DNA of 20,000 nt from Armadillidium nasatum (lineage: Eukaryota; Arthropoda; Malacostraca; Isopoda; Armadillidiidae). The stretch is taken from positions 97,501 through 117,500 of the forward strand of contig SEYY01019118.1 of assembly GCA_009176605.1 (NCBI GenBank), in the 5' to 3' direction. Under the pieces are notes generated by a model, which was not told the DNA's origin, searched no databases, and saw only the letters and a program-made list of their open reading frames with translations. Made by a program: the position numbers and the translations under genes. Below, in pieces: positions 1 through 13,639 of the stretch (the stretch's first letter is position 1; each line of letters begins with the position of its first letter).

Positions 1-26
1 ACGGATAAATAATAATAAGAAAAATA

Positions 27-85
<59 letters not shown>

Positions 86-123
86 TAATAATAATAAGAA
101 TGAAGAAAATAATAATAAGAAGA
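1..123. repeat. (AAT)n-type trinucleotide microsatellite
   Basis: Nearly uninterrupted AAT/ATA triplets, cleanest at about 28-81, with scattered G and A interruptions toward both ends. It runs off the left edge of the window, so the full length is not known. No coding content. Confidence 0.95.
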
Positions 124-277
124 ATATTACCCTCAGAGGGTTTCCATAGGGCAAGCTCCATTCAGCCGGGGTTTTCTAAACAAGCGGATCCCTGACGTGC
201 GCGCGCGAACCCCCCGGCGGCCACGCGACTCCCCGGCGGTCACGCGAATCCCTCGTTGGAAGGGGGTGTGGGGTGGA

Positions 278-282
<5 letters not shown>
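124..282. other. GC-rich cassette with a 19-bp tandem duplication, directly before (TA)n
   Basis: This stretch contrasts sharply with its AT-rich surroundings. Bases 212-230 and 231-249 are adjacent copies of a 19-mer reading CCCCGGCGGYCACGCGAMT, matching at 17 of 19 positions. It also holds a GCGCGCGCG run near 198. It ends in GGTGGACCATC and passes straight into (TA)n. It could be the 3' end of a short non-coding retroelement whose tail is the TA tract, but no family was recognised. Confidence 0.55.

Positions 283-366
<84 letters not shown>
283..366. repeat. (TA)n microsatellite
   Basis: About 84 bp of TA repeat with one phase break near 325. It is followed at 367-415 by a T-rich run with ATTT units. 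Confidence 0.97.
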
Positions 367-859
<493 letters not shown>

Positions 860-958
860 TACTACTTGTTCCACTTCAAAAAATCTAAGACTTAAGAAAT
901 CAAAAATTATAGAAATTAAGCTACTTACTACTTTGGTCTTCTGAAAATATATTATTAG

Positions 959-1565
959 TGCCCCGTTTTTTCTTTTTTTCAAAATGAGAAATTTTTCTAC
1001 TATTGTATTAATATTTATGCTCCGTGTCTCTTTATGTTCTATGCTCAAAATCTCTAAATCACTAAGCCGCATTTGTGTAAATCGTGCTTCTCAAGTACGA
1101 TTTTATAAACTTTAACTTGGAGAAGCTTCTTTGAGCAGTAGTTGTAGTAACGGGAAGTGTCAAATACAGTTGTAAGGTTCTGGCGAGGTCAGGGAAGCAG
1201 CTTACCAGACAGGTATTTTCCTTAATGAATAAACCTACGATTTCTCTAACATTTTTCTTCTGACTGATTTCTTCGAACAATGATGTTCTAAAAGATATTA
1301 TTTGGTCAACCAAGGTTTTAAACAGATCAATGGGATATTCATTTACAAGATAATTGGCTTTTTCAGTGATTTCTTCACGTGTAAGATTTGATAACTTCTG
1401 TGGTGTCAGAAATGAAAAACTTTGGATGATAGTTGTCAGACTTGCAAGTCTCTTTTCTATTTGGTTTATTACGAAATCTAGCGATGCATTGAAAACTTTA
1501 ATTTCAAAAGATTTAACTGACTCGTCAATCCTGTGGTCAGAAGCTATCTAATAAAAAAAAGAGTT
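959..1565 (-). pseudogene. hAT transposase, C-terminal region with dimerisation domain
   Basis: Reading downward from 1565 there is one open stretch to about 1062. It contains SFEIKVFNASLDFVINQIE, then LFIKENTCLVSCFPDLART and AQRSFSKLKFIKSYLRS, the classic hAT dimerisation signature (LTLPVT..A.RSFS.LK.IK..LRS). A stop follows at 1062-1064. A frame overlapping at 1072 continues with RLSDLEILSIEHKETRSI, matching the family's usual ending (RLNGLAILSIE). A single frameshift at about 1065-1072 therefore separates the two parts. The final residues run to about 959 and then lose similarity. The domain mediates transposase dimerisation in this superfamily; here it is non-functional. Confidence 0.88.
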
Positions 1566-1785
1566 TTACAAGTCCCTTACGTTTTTTTCCATTTCACAAC
1601 CTATACTCCATGACCGGGCCAAATATTTGGCTTCAGCCAAGAAATCAGAAAAGTTAGCTCCAACAGACTTTAATTCATCATTTGCCCGACTAATAAAAAA
1701 ACATGCTTTGTCGAGGTCGACTGTTTCATTCTGCAAGCATTTTGATGTGATATTTATAATTTCAAGCCACTTTGCTTTCAAGGGA
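1566..1785 (-). pseudogene. hAT transposase, segment just 3' of the foldback insertion
   Basis: Reads LKAKWLEIINITSKCLQ then LDKACFFI and FSDFLAEAKYLA. This matches the part of hAT transposases that follows the KFEF segment (W-x-D/E-I-hydrophobic-N-x-x-SK-x-LQS). It ends at a stop near 1566, so it is out of register with the downstream C-terminal part. Upstream it stops abruptly at the foldback element; its natural continuation resumes at 2772. Function is lost. Confidence 0.8.
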
Positions 1786-2769
1786 AGGATCCAATGTTGA
1801 AAAAAAAATTTTTCATCCGATTCTCCTGAAAATTTCAGTATAGATAGCTTTTTTCCCGACGAAAAAACTCCATTCCTAACGTTTTTACGAGTGATTTAAA
1901 GTTTAGAAGTTATTTCGGAAATTTAAGGTACGAAATCTACGGTGAGATCGCATAAAAAAAATTTTTTGGTCTGAAATTTGGTGTATATTCCAAAATCTAT
2001 TGGCTACAAAAACTTCTTACAGATTTTTGATGTGTGCATAACAGAAAAAACGTTATATGCCCTTACTTGACCAGGTGTCGAAATTTTTTTTTTCCAATTT
2101 TGAATAATTTACACCTTCGGACAAAAAAATTTGTAAAAAAAAAAAATATTGATTGGAAGTCTTTTATTTTTGGAACTTTATTAGAGGAGGGATAGATCTA
2201 AAACTTTTATTTAAAACACTTTTAAAACCTATTTGTCTGATTCGAGATACAGCTTATCGAAAATGGCCAATTTTCGACGAAATTTCAAATTTTCCAAAGT
2301 TTGAGAGGCTGTATCTCGAACCAAACAATTAGGTTTTAAAAGTGTCTTAAATAAAAGTTTTAGATCCATCCCTCCTCTAAATAATATCCAATTTTGAGAA
2401 ACATTCAACAGGAATTTTTTTTAATAAATTTTTTTCTCCGGAAGGGTATGTTTTTTTCAATTTTTTTTTCAAAAAAAAATTTGAACTTCTATAATCAATC
2501 GCTATCAGTAATATTCCCAAATGTTTTCTGTTTAATTTGTAGAAATTGGGGCTAAGAATGTACAGGGGAGTTTTTGGATCATTCTGACCACTATTTTACC
2601 ACTTCTATTTAATCTCTTTTTGAATTTTGACCCCCTATAACTCTTAAACCTTTAGAAACTCAGAAAAACGTCAGAAATCGAAAGTTCTCAGATTTAGAAA
2701 ATGCATATATATTGTAAATTTCAGCTCAGTCGGTCAAATAATAAAAAAAAAAAATTCAAAATGGATCCT
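1786..2769. mobile_element. ~984-bp foldback (long inverted-repeat) element inserted in the hAT gene
   Basis: The segment is close to a full-length palindrome. Both ends read AGGATCCA inward, followed by TTGAA and a homopolymer run. The inner arms 2181-2253 and 2308-2380 pair at 68 of 73 positions around a 54-bp loop that itself holds the near-palindrome CGAAAATGGCCAATTTTCG. Outer arm blocks correspond in the right order but are more diverged: ACGTTTTTACGAGTGATTTA on the left against ACGTTTTTCTGAGTTTCTAA on the reversed right, and CTGAAAATTTCAGTATA against CTGAAATTTACAATATA. The 7-mer GCTTTCA lies just outside both ends (1774-1780 and 2772-2778) and is a candidate target-site duplication. There is no coding capacity. 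It resembles foldback or MULE-type non-autonomous elements in form; the superfamily is unassigned. Confidence 0.8.
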
Positions 2770-3360
2770 GGGCTTTCATGTGTGAGCAAAAGTATGAATT
2801 CAAATTTATTAAGGCAATTCCTAATTGATAGAGCTTCGTGTACCACTGTCTTGTTAGAGCTGCGCGATACAATTTCGGTTAAACATTTCATGATGGATTT
2901 GAAATGATTCCTCAGAACTAAAAGACAATCATTACGTGATGACCATCTAGTGGGGCACAATTTTTTCAAAGTTAAATTTTTAGTTGAGATATCATCTTTT
3001 AATGTTTCATGTAACTCCTGCCAAAGAGGAAAATTTTCAATAAAAAATACATATACGTTTTTTGAACAATATCGAAGAACTTACTAATCTCGAGAATATG
3101 TGTTACCGAATCATTTACTACCAAGTTCAAGTTATGGCAAGCACAGTGAACGTGCTTGGCACTAATAACGATCTTTATTCTCTTTTGAAAACCATGATAC
3201 CTGCCACTCATTGTGGTTGCACCATTGTACCCATGCAACCTAGATTTTTTAATATATATTCCATTCTTTTTCAAATATTCTGAAACTTTACGCTCAAAAT
3301 CCTCACTCGTTTGGTCATTGACTTCTGTGGATCCTAGAAACGACTCATTAATTTTGAGTT
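2770..3360 (-). pseudogene. hAT transposase, catalytic core N-terminal half
   Basis: Reading down from 3360: ELKINESFLGSTEV, then EYLKKNGI, HGYNGATTMSGRYHGFQKRI, HVHCACHNLNLVVNDSV and EISKFFDIVQK. This is the RNase H-like fold region with the conserved GQ/GYDGA-MSG motif and the C-x-x-H-x-LNL segment of ZMYM1-like hAT transposases. After a short break, KKLCPTRWSSRNDCLLVLR and FEFILLL follow at 2969-2775. Frameshifts or stops lie near 2999 and 3360. The coding stretch ends exactly at the foldback element's outer border. Confidence 0.88.
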
Positions 3361-3790
3361 CTATATCACCAGGAGATTTTTAGAAGATTTTTCTGACTGA
3401 GTTATGTATCTGATAATAATACTCATTTGGTATTTAATTGAAATATCTTGAGTAGTATGAACAATAAGAGTGAGAAAAGGAGCCAATCGATTTTTTTTAA
3501 GTAAAGAATTTACTACTGAATTACTTAATGGGTTAATAATTTCATTTTGAATATGATGTAAGTATTTTGATTGAGTTTTCTCATTTATTATATGGGCTCT
3601 TTGGAGTGAATCATAACATGATAAAAGATCTATTATATTCAAGAAATTGCTTGATTCAGGCCTTATTTTACTTAAACTTTCCCTGTGGCCACAAAATGCT
3701 ATAGAACACAAGGCCATTGTGCCCACGACATCAGCAATCCTGGCAAAAATATCTTTCCATTTTCTGCGCTCATCTGAAATATGATCTGCA
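3361..3790 (-). pseudogene. hAT transposase, DUF4371-like region
   Basis: Begins with SDERRKWKDIFARIADVV, continues with MALCSIAFCGHRES (the usual LALxGIxLRGHRE motif), NFLNIIDLLSCYD and RYITQSEKSSKN. This is the pattern of the DUF4371 segment between the zinc finger and the RNase H fold. The reading frame ends at a stop at 3361-3363, where the continuation is found in another frame (ELKINESF). Confidence 0.85.
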
Positions 3791-4348
3791 ATTGTTTTGT
3801 TTCTTTTCCAAGTAGTAAATGTGATTCAAGCTTGAAGATGGGAGCTGCTAGTTTTGTAGGTTTTATTTTTCTTACTTAGGCCTTGCCAATCTCGAATGAT
3901 TCCATTGCGCCAAGTTACAGCTTCGAGAGTTTCACTAAAAAGCCAACATGGCTCACTATAAACGCCATCTAATGTTGGCGAATAGCACAGCCAAACTCTT
4001 AAGTTCTTGTCCAGTTATGGTTTTATAACAGTAATAATCAGAACTAAAAGATCTACTTTTTGAATCTTTTGGGAAAGGTCCTTTTGGCTGACATGGTTCA
4101 GACGCTAAAATAAGTTTTCTTGTATATGTTGTTAAAGGGGCTTGAAAAATGTTTATATGCGTATCAATGTATTTTAGCTTTAGCGAACTGTTTGTATCGA
4201 CATCAATACATTGATCATTAACTTCACGTTGTGGATTTTCAATATCAAAGCTTCTATTTACTTCGAAAATCTCATAGACATTTTGATTGCTTTGTCCGGA
4301 TCCAAGAGGTCCAATTTGTTGTTCATTTATTGCTCTTTTGAAAAATGC

Positions 4349-4396
<48 letters not shown>

Positions 4397-4461
4397 TGAG
4401 ATATTTGCCTCTGTAATTTAAGTTTCTGGGAACCACTTGGAAAATTACTCTCATTTTCCAT
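3791..4461 (-). pseudogene. hAT transposase N-terminus with TTF-type zinc finger
   Basis: The likely start is the ATG at 4461-4459, giving MENESNFPSGSQKLKLQRQ. The start agrees with the family's usual PSG-x-x-K-K-x-x-x N-terminus. The frame then enters a 41-base T run (4350-4390 on the plus strand, AAA codons on the minus), which is not a multiple of three. Further on come EPCQPKGPFPKDSKSRSF, GVYSEPCWLFSETLEAVTWR, IIRDWQGLSKKNKTYKTSSS and TWKRNKTIADHI. These correspond to the PCQPKGP and CFPCWLF cysteine motifs of the TTF-type finger used for DNA binding. Several frameshifts and stops are present. Confidence 0.8.
4350..4390. repeat. T41 homopolymer inside the hAT N-terminal coding region
   Basis: Forty-one consecutive T on the plus strand, read as a lysine run on the minus strand. 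The family normally has a short lysine-rich stretch here, so this looks like expansion of a native AAA/AAG run rather than an inserted tail. Confidence 0.9.
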
Positions 4462-4868
<407 letters not shown>

Positions 4869-4917
4869 GTTTTTTTTTATCTTTAAAGATTTCTTTTTAA
4901 TATTTGCACAAAGGTCT

Positions 4918-5093
<176 letters not shown>

Positions 5094-5536
5094 CAACGAG
5101 TCCAGGAGTCAGATCCGGGAATTGTGGGACTCGGCCATTTGATGTGGACTAGGAATCGGATCCAGTCAAATTTAGTAGAGTCCTTGGCCGAGTCCTGAAA
5201 TAAATAACATGTGCGAGGACTTTTTCTGTTTAATCTTTTTCTATTATTTTTAAAAAAAAATTTTTTTTATTATTTTAATTATTAAGTACCTATATACTTA
5301 TGTACTTTTAATGTGAATAGAACCAACGATGGTAATAGTATGTTCAACTAACCTGACTGGTTCGACAACCTTATATCATTTTAGTGGAAAAAAAGGGACT
5401 GAGAATTCTACCTTGAGGAAATCCACATTGGCTTCAACAACCTTCGGAATCGTTTGATCTGATTGTGACTCTAAAGATTGGGACGGAAACATTATATGTT
5501 AGATTACTTAACTACCTAAATTCACATTAAAATATT
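5094..5536. other. Non-coding spacer with an inverted repeat (5127-5137 / 5185-5195)
   Basis: GGACTCGGCCA at 5127-5137 is perfectly complementary to TGGCCGAGTCC at 5185-5195, with further GGACT/AGTCC words between them. The spacer also repeats GA-TC-GG words such as GGACTAGGAATCGGATCC. The rest (5205-5536) is AT-rich and holds no reading frame or motif that I can support. Confidence 0.55.
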
Positions 5537-5538
5537 TA

Positions 5539-5585
<47 letters not shown>
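5537..5585. repeat. (ATT)n trinucleotide microsatellite
   Basis: About 16 uninterrupted ATT triplets, complementary in motif to the (AAT)n tracts at the two ends of the window. Confidence 0.95.
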
Positions 5586-5877
<292 letters not shown>

Positions 5878-5879
5878 TT

Positions 5880-5943
5880 TCTTCTTCCTCATTCTTTCTT
5901 TTCTCTTTCTCTCTCTCTCTCTCTCATGTTTTTTTTTTTTTTT
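5880..5943. repeat. CT-rich / (CT)n tract followed by T16
   Basis: Pyrimidine-only stretch: CTTCTTCCTC, then (CT)11 at about 5904-5925, then ATG and a run of about 15 T. No coding content. Confidence 0.9.
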
Positions 5944-6581
<638 letters not shown>

Positions 6582-6596
6582 CGATGGATCTGGTGT

Positions 6597-6746
6597 CATA
6601 TTTTCTCAACTGCGGATGCGAATGAGGATGCGGATGTGAATGAAGATGTAGAACTTTCGTCAAGTGAGGATGTGGATTACAGATGTAGAATTTTCAAAAG
6701 TGCGGATGTGGATGAGGATGCTAATTTTGATGAAAATGCTCCGCGG

Positions 6747-6751
<5 letters not shown>
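6597..6751. repeat. Degenerate GGATGN hexamer array
   Basis: Six-base units on the GCGGAT / GAGGAT / GTGGAT / GAAGAT pattern recur at 6612-6650 and 6700-6750, separated by GTAGAAyTTTC-like words at 6648-6657 and 6685-6697. In one minus-strand frame this spells His-Pro/His-Ser dipeptides, an artefact of the hexamer. It lies between (TA)n and the poly-A tail of the minus-strand LINE, so it is likely to be pre-insertion host DNA. Confidence 0.6.
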
Positions 6752-8116
<1,365 letters not shown>

Positions 8117-9146
8117 ATGGCGTCAACTTCGGTAGCCTCGGAGAAGCCCAGGGGGGCGGCTTCCAAACATAGCCCCTCATCCACCCCTTCCCCATCACAA
8201 CTTGGGAGCTGGTGGCCTCCGGTGATGGGTCTGGTGCCACCAAGACACAGCTGCCGGCTTGTCCTGATGCACGGTCTATTTTTTTCATTAATTTCTGCAA
8301 CATTCGCGGTCTACACTCCAATTTCCACTTTGTTGAACATCACCTCTCTTCTTCTAGACCTCACCTCTTATTCTTGACCGAAACTCAGATGTTTGAGCGT
8401 TCTGATAGCAATTCCTATTCTGTTTCCTCCTACTGTCTCTATCCTTAATTTTCGGCCAAAGGCGGTTGTTGTGCATACGTGCGCAACGATGTCGTTTATT
8501 CTCGTGTCTCTAATTTGGAGTCTTCCGAATTTTCCACCTTATAGCTTAGGCTCTCTTGAAATTCTACGACTAAATTCATTTGTTCTGTTTATTTATCTCC
8601 TAATTCTACTGACTATCCTAAATTCTTCGACTATTTAAATTCCAAAATAGAGCATATTCTCACTTCTTCTCTTTCTCTGAAATCATCATATTAGGTGATT
8701 TCAATGTTCACCACCACCAATGTCTTTCTTCTAGTTCTCATGATACAGTTGGTGAACGTACCTTCCATTTCCCTATCCAAAACGACCTTGAGCAGTTTGT
8801 GCAGCTCCCTACTCGTATCCCTGATCGTCTAGGAGATGAACCCAATATTCTAGACCTTTTCCTAACTTCTAATCATTCTCCTTATACTGTTAAACTCTTT
8901 CCTCCTCTGGGTTCCTCCGATCACCTTCTTATCTCTGTATCCTCTTCTATCTCTTCAAGTCTTCCGCAGGAAAGACCCCTTCTTTTGAAAGGAAACGTTT
9001 GTGGCACTTCGGTGCTGCAAGGTGGTCGGACTTGCGGTCTTACTTCTTCGATTTCCCGTGGAATGATTATTGCTCCCGTGGTAGGGGTCCTTCGGAGTGT
9101 GCAGAACAACGTACTTTCGGCAGTAAAACGAAAAATTATATATTAA
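8117..9146 (+). pseudogene. LINE ORF2 N-terminal half: apurinic-like endonuclease domain (frameshifted)
   Basis: The fragment opens MASTSVASEKPRGAASKHS at 8117, a Ser/Pro-rich leader. It shifts frame to FFINFCNIRGLHSNFHF and LLFLTETQ (8371-8388), then FRPKAVV and YVRND-like text. LGDFNVHHH follows at 8691-8717, then [20 protein letters not shown] and [12 protein letters not shown] with the SDH triplet at 8916-8924. The N-I-R, T-E-T, GDFN and SDH motifs are the active-site landmarks of the exonuclease-endonuclease-phosphatase fold that nicks target DNA in jockey/CR1-type LINEs. A linker ([20 protein letters not shown] at about 9050-9110) follows. The RT does not; the fragment ends near 9130. 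Several frameshifts are present. Confidence 0.85.
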
Positions 9147-9227
9147 AAGAAAAAAAAGGAATTAAGTTAGAAGTAACTTCTGGTCAATAAAGGATGATTA
9201 TTTTGTCGCAATCAAGTCAAATGAAGA

Positions 9228-10031
<804 letters not shown>

Positions 10032-10829
10032 ACGACTTTATCAATATTATAAATATCGAAATAAAAATAATCACATAATGCTTGATTGTCGGAAGCAGTA
10101 AGCCCAAATCGCCAGATCGTACTCTTCTTTAGGGTTTCTCCAAACATAAACCCGGCCGTTCATTGGGAACAATATAAACAATGATTCATTGGATCATACC
10201 AAATTTTTCCAATCATCAGTCCCCAGGTTTATGATCGTGACACCACTTCTTTCGCAGCTTAGAGTTGGATTCGTTTATGAAGGGTTTCAAAACTGCAGTC
10301 CTTCCATGAATTGCTAAATTTGTGAAGTTCTCGCTTGTCAAAATAGTATTGCTCAGGCAGGTGTTGATTTTTTTTTGTCACCTTTGCCCCAATAGTTTTA
10401 TGTTTGACCTCGATCCCCTTTAATGTTCGACTGTCTATATCTCTCTCAGCTTTGGCTTACATTCACTATTTCTCTTCATCGATGACGGTTTGCCATATTT
10501 TGTGAATTGTCATCACCGTCGATACTCTCGCTCATGACATGTTAAATAATTCACCTGTTTTTGTTACAAACGCTCCTGCTAATCAAATGCTAACGAATTT
10601 GCCTTCCTACGAAGTCTGGACAGGTTACACATTTTACTATCTGCTTGTTTTAAGTCACACAACAGTGTGTGTAATACACTGAAATATAACTTAGGAGGAT
10701 TAACGCGAAAACTGCACATAAATACGCTTCTCACCTACGCAGCGTTGCCAGCATGAAAAATGTGTAATATTTAGCATGGTATTCGTATTATTCCTTCCAT
10801 CCTCAGTATATTAGAGCGACTATACAGGA
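10032..10829. other. Unrecognised intergenic sequence
   Basis: No gene or element recognised on either strand. A weak interrupted palindrome surrounds 10479-10532 (ATCGATGACGG facing CCGTCGAT), and ATAAACC near 10146 faces GGTTTAT near 10227. These could be remnants of a short inverted-repeat element, but neither is convincing alone. Confidence 0.35.
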
Positions 10830-11033
10830 TCAAACACTGCTTACTTGACAGGCGTCTTTGAAAAGTTGGAAAACCAACATAGGTCTATCGGAATATGACT
10901 TCTTCCTCAAAGGCCATTTATAATACTTCACAGAAGTTCCTTTTGAGTGAGTGCAATATACAAATATTTGGCATCTGTTTAAGATAGGAAATTCTGCTAA
11001 ACTACCAGTTTTCATTTGTGTACCCTTTGACAA
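10830..11033 (-). other. Unrecognised 67-codon open stretch
   Basis: A minus-strand open frame reading MSKGTQMKTGSLAEF... and ending KDACQVSSV. The composition (K, S, Y, mixed hydrophobics) is not simple-repeat derived, which is unusual in this window, but no family is recognised and nothing around it supports transcription. It could be a fragment of an element or chance. Confidence 0.15.
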
Positions 11034-12231
11034 GTCATTTACTTAATATCAAATGCTTGTAATTAATATAGTTATTTAATATAAAAATTAATGTATAAAT
11101 TATTATATATATTTTATTTCATTAATAAAGTAGGAAAAATTTTGCGCATGTTTAGCAAGCGAATTATTACGGTTATTACAGGAATCATCTTCAGAATTAC
11201 ATTAAATCTGCACACAATTTTGAAACAATGAACCTTTCTGAAATTAGATGGGATAGCATTATAGCGTAACAAAGGAAGATTCTTAGAGCCAAAATCGCCA
11301 CAAAAAATATTGATTAACTATAACGTAAATAAACCAATATGTAAAGCAGAGTATGTTCGCATTAGATATTTAGTACGAGCTTTGAAACTTGTCGATATTG
11401 GAAAAAATTTCTTTTTACAGCAGTGATGCAACTCCTTTTAGTGCTAAAGAGAGTTTTCCGTTATTGTTCAAGAACTTACTGATCAAAATTCTGATTTATC
11501 AAAAGAAAAGTTAGGAAACCTTAATTATAAAACTAAATGAAAGAAATCAAAAAAAGATTAAAGATTCGATTACTAAACTGGAGTCAATTTCAGTAATGTG
11601 CATGAACCAGAGTGGCAAGATTTATCAAACATCTTTCATATTAGCAACAGCAAAACGAATGGTAATTCGTCTTGATATAAAGAATCGATATTGTTAGTCT
11701 GATACATCAGAATTTAAGGAAGAAAAAGGAGATGACAGCTAGAATCAACAGATACTCACTTATAAAAGCTGCGCTCAATCACAACCAGAATCATTCTTAT
11801 GGAATTTCATTACAGAGTTCAACATATTTAACGCAAATTGTGAAATGTTACAATATCAAATATTACGACTGCCCTGGAGGCTATACCCCCAGCGTTGAAG
11901 AAGGAAGAGGATTCTCAGCCGCAGGACTCTTTTAGAGTAAACAGAGAATTCTGCTAAGGGATAAGAGTATAAATTGTTTATTTCTCAACGTTCATATTAT
12001 AAATTTAAGTTTTTAAATGCAGAAAGTTTTTGAAATTTCAATTTTCGTATGCATTGTTTTTTGAAATTTTATGATCAGCATTATTTTACTCGAAAATTAT
12101 TATTTATAAATAGCTGATTATTTTTGTTTCAATTATAATTAATTAATAGAAATGTCGAAATAAATTCATTATTAAATACTCATAGTTCTTTGTATTCCTC
12201 TTTTAATTAAAAAAAATTTAGAAGAAGTAAA
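11034..12231. other. AT-rich sequence without recognisable genes
   Basis: About 1.2 kb of AT-rich sequence. The only open frame of note is 11732-11935 on the plus strand (67 codons, ending YDCPGGYTPSVEEGRGFSAA), which is not recognised and is compatible with chance. No repeats beyond short A/T runs. Confidence 0.35.
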
Positions 12232-12288
12232 TATCCCGGAATATCCTCGGACAAGGACATACTGTATATATCCTAAAATTCCGGGATA
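12232..12288. repeat. 57-bp hairpin with perfect 11-bp arms
   Basis: TATCCCGGAAT (12232-12242) is exactly complementary to ATTCCGGGATA (12278-12288). The right arm is followed by A8. The loop includes GTATATATCC. It could be a tiny inverted-repeat element or a transcribed hairpin; no known family is recognised. Confidence 0.6.
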
Positions 12289-12330
12289 AAAAAAATGACT
12301 ACAACAATTACGGTAGCCACATATGTAATT

Positions 12331-12414
12331 ATTGCGAAACTGATATCAGGCAACATTTTACCAATTCTGGAGAGTTGTCATTTTTTTTCAAATTTCTAAT
12401 TTGCTTTTCGCAAT
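12331..12414. repeat. Short inverted repeat ATTGCGAAA / TTTCGCAAT
   Basis: Perfect 9-bp arms at 12331-12339 and 12406-12414, 66 bp apart. It lies 43 bp after the previous hairpin. Weakly supported as a functional unit. Confidence 0.35.
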
Positions 12415-12436
12415 CATCTCTCAGCTGCATACTCCC

Positions 12437-12651
12437 TCTTGAGATTAAACCTTAACACCTTAGAATCCTCCTCAAAAGAAGAGATTGAATTAAGTGAGCT
12501 TTTTAACTCTGAAAAAGACTACGACAGAACATGGCGACCAGAACCCTCTTAAAACTACACAACCTCTGCCTTCGAGGAGAGCTCTCTGTCTTCATTCAAC
12601 TCTTTACATTAAACAGATACATCTAAGTCCTCTGCTCAGCAATTATATTCC
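12437..12651 (+). pseudogene. Ser/Glu-rich coding-like stretch ending at a splice-donor-like site
   Basis: The frame from about 12437 reads LRLNLNTLESSSKEEIELSE and then LFNSEKDYDRTWRPEPS. It meets a stop, resumes as TTSAFEESSLSSFNSLH, meets a second stop, and resumes as TDTSKSSAQQLYSW. It ends at CTGGTAAGTG (about 12650-12659), which fits the consensus 5' splice site. The amino-acid bias persists across both in-frame stops, which suggests a decayed exon rather than chance. The protein is not recognised. Confidence 0.25.
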
Positions 12652-12659
12652 TGGTAAGT

Positions 12660-13356
<697 letters not shown>

Positions 13357-13520
13357 AATTTTCAACTCTCAATTTAAAGAACACTAACTGCACTTATGCT
13401 CTGATTATTATATATTAATATTTTAAAAATTACTTTAATAAAACAAAAAAAAGTAAAAAATTAAGACGTTTTAATAAATAGATTAAAACGAAACAAAATA
13501 AGTAAAATAATTAAGAAGAA

Positions 13521-13562
13521 CACGTTACGTTTCGGAGTTACCTCTCGACTCCCTCTTCCAAA
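13521..13562 (-). ncRNA. Degenerate hammerhead-ribozyme-like motif in the PLE terminal segment
   Basis: On the minus strand: TTTGGAAGA, then a stem GGAGT/ACTCC (13548-13552 and 13534-13538) closing a nine-base loop, then GAAACGTAACG. This follows the hammerhead order of CUGANGA box, stem II, GAAA box and short stem III. The inverted copy at 15579-15610 reads TTTGAAGA with GAGTTGAGAGGTAACT, closer to the CUGANGA box but without the GAAA. Hammerheads are known in PLE terminal repeats. Neither copy here is fully canonical. Confidence 0.4.
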
Positions 13563-13639
13563 CGCTAATGAAGGAAATACAGCAGTCCAACATTTAATGC
13601 AGGGTACAAAACCTAAAGGAGGTGGGAACTCTATAATAT

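Larger units (their letters stand above)
940..4461 (-). mobile_element. Degenerate hAT-superfamily DNA transposon (ZMYM1-like), interrupted by a foldback element
   Basis: In order on the minus strand this holds an ATG (4461-4459), a TTF-type zinc-finger region, a DUF4371-like region, the RNase H-like core with its CxxH-LNL segment, and the hAT C-terminal dimerisation region. It is broken by several frameshifts and by an insertion at 1786-2769. Elements of this type move by cut and paste using a DDE transposase. No terminal inverted repeat or 8-bp target duplication could be identified; both flanks dissolve into (TA)n (559-858 and 4746-4866). The copy cannot be active. The boundaries given are those of the recognisable coding region. 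Confidence 0.88.
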
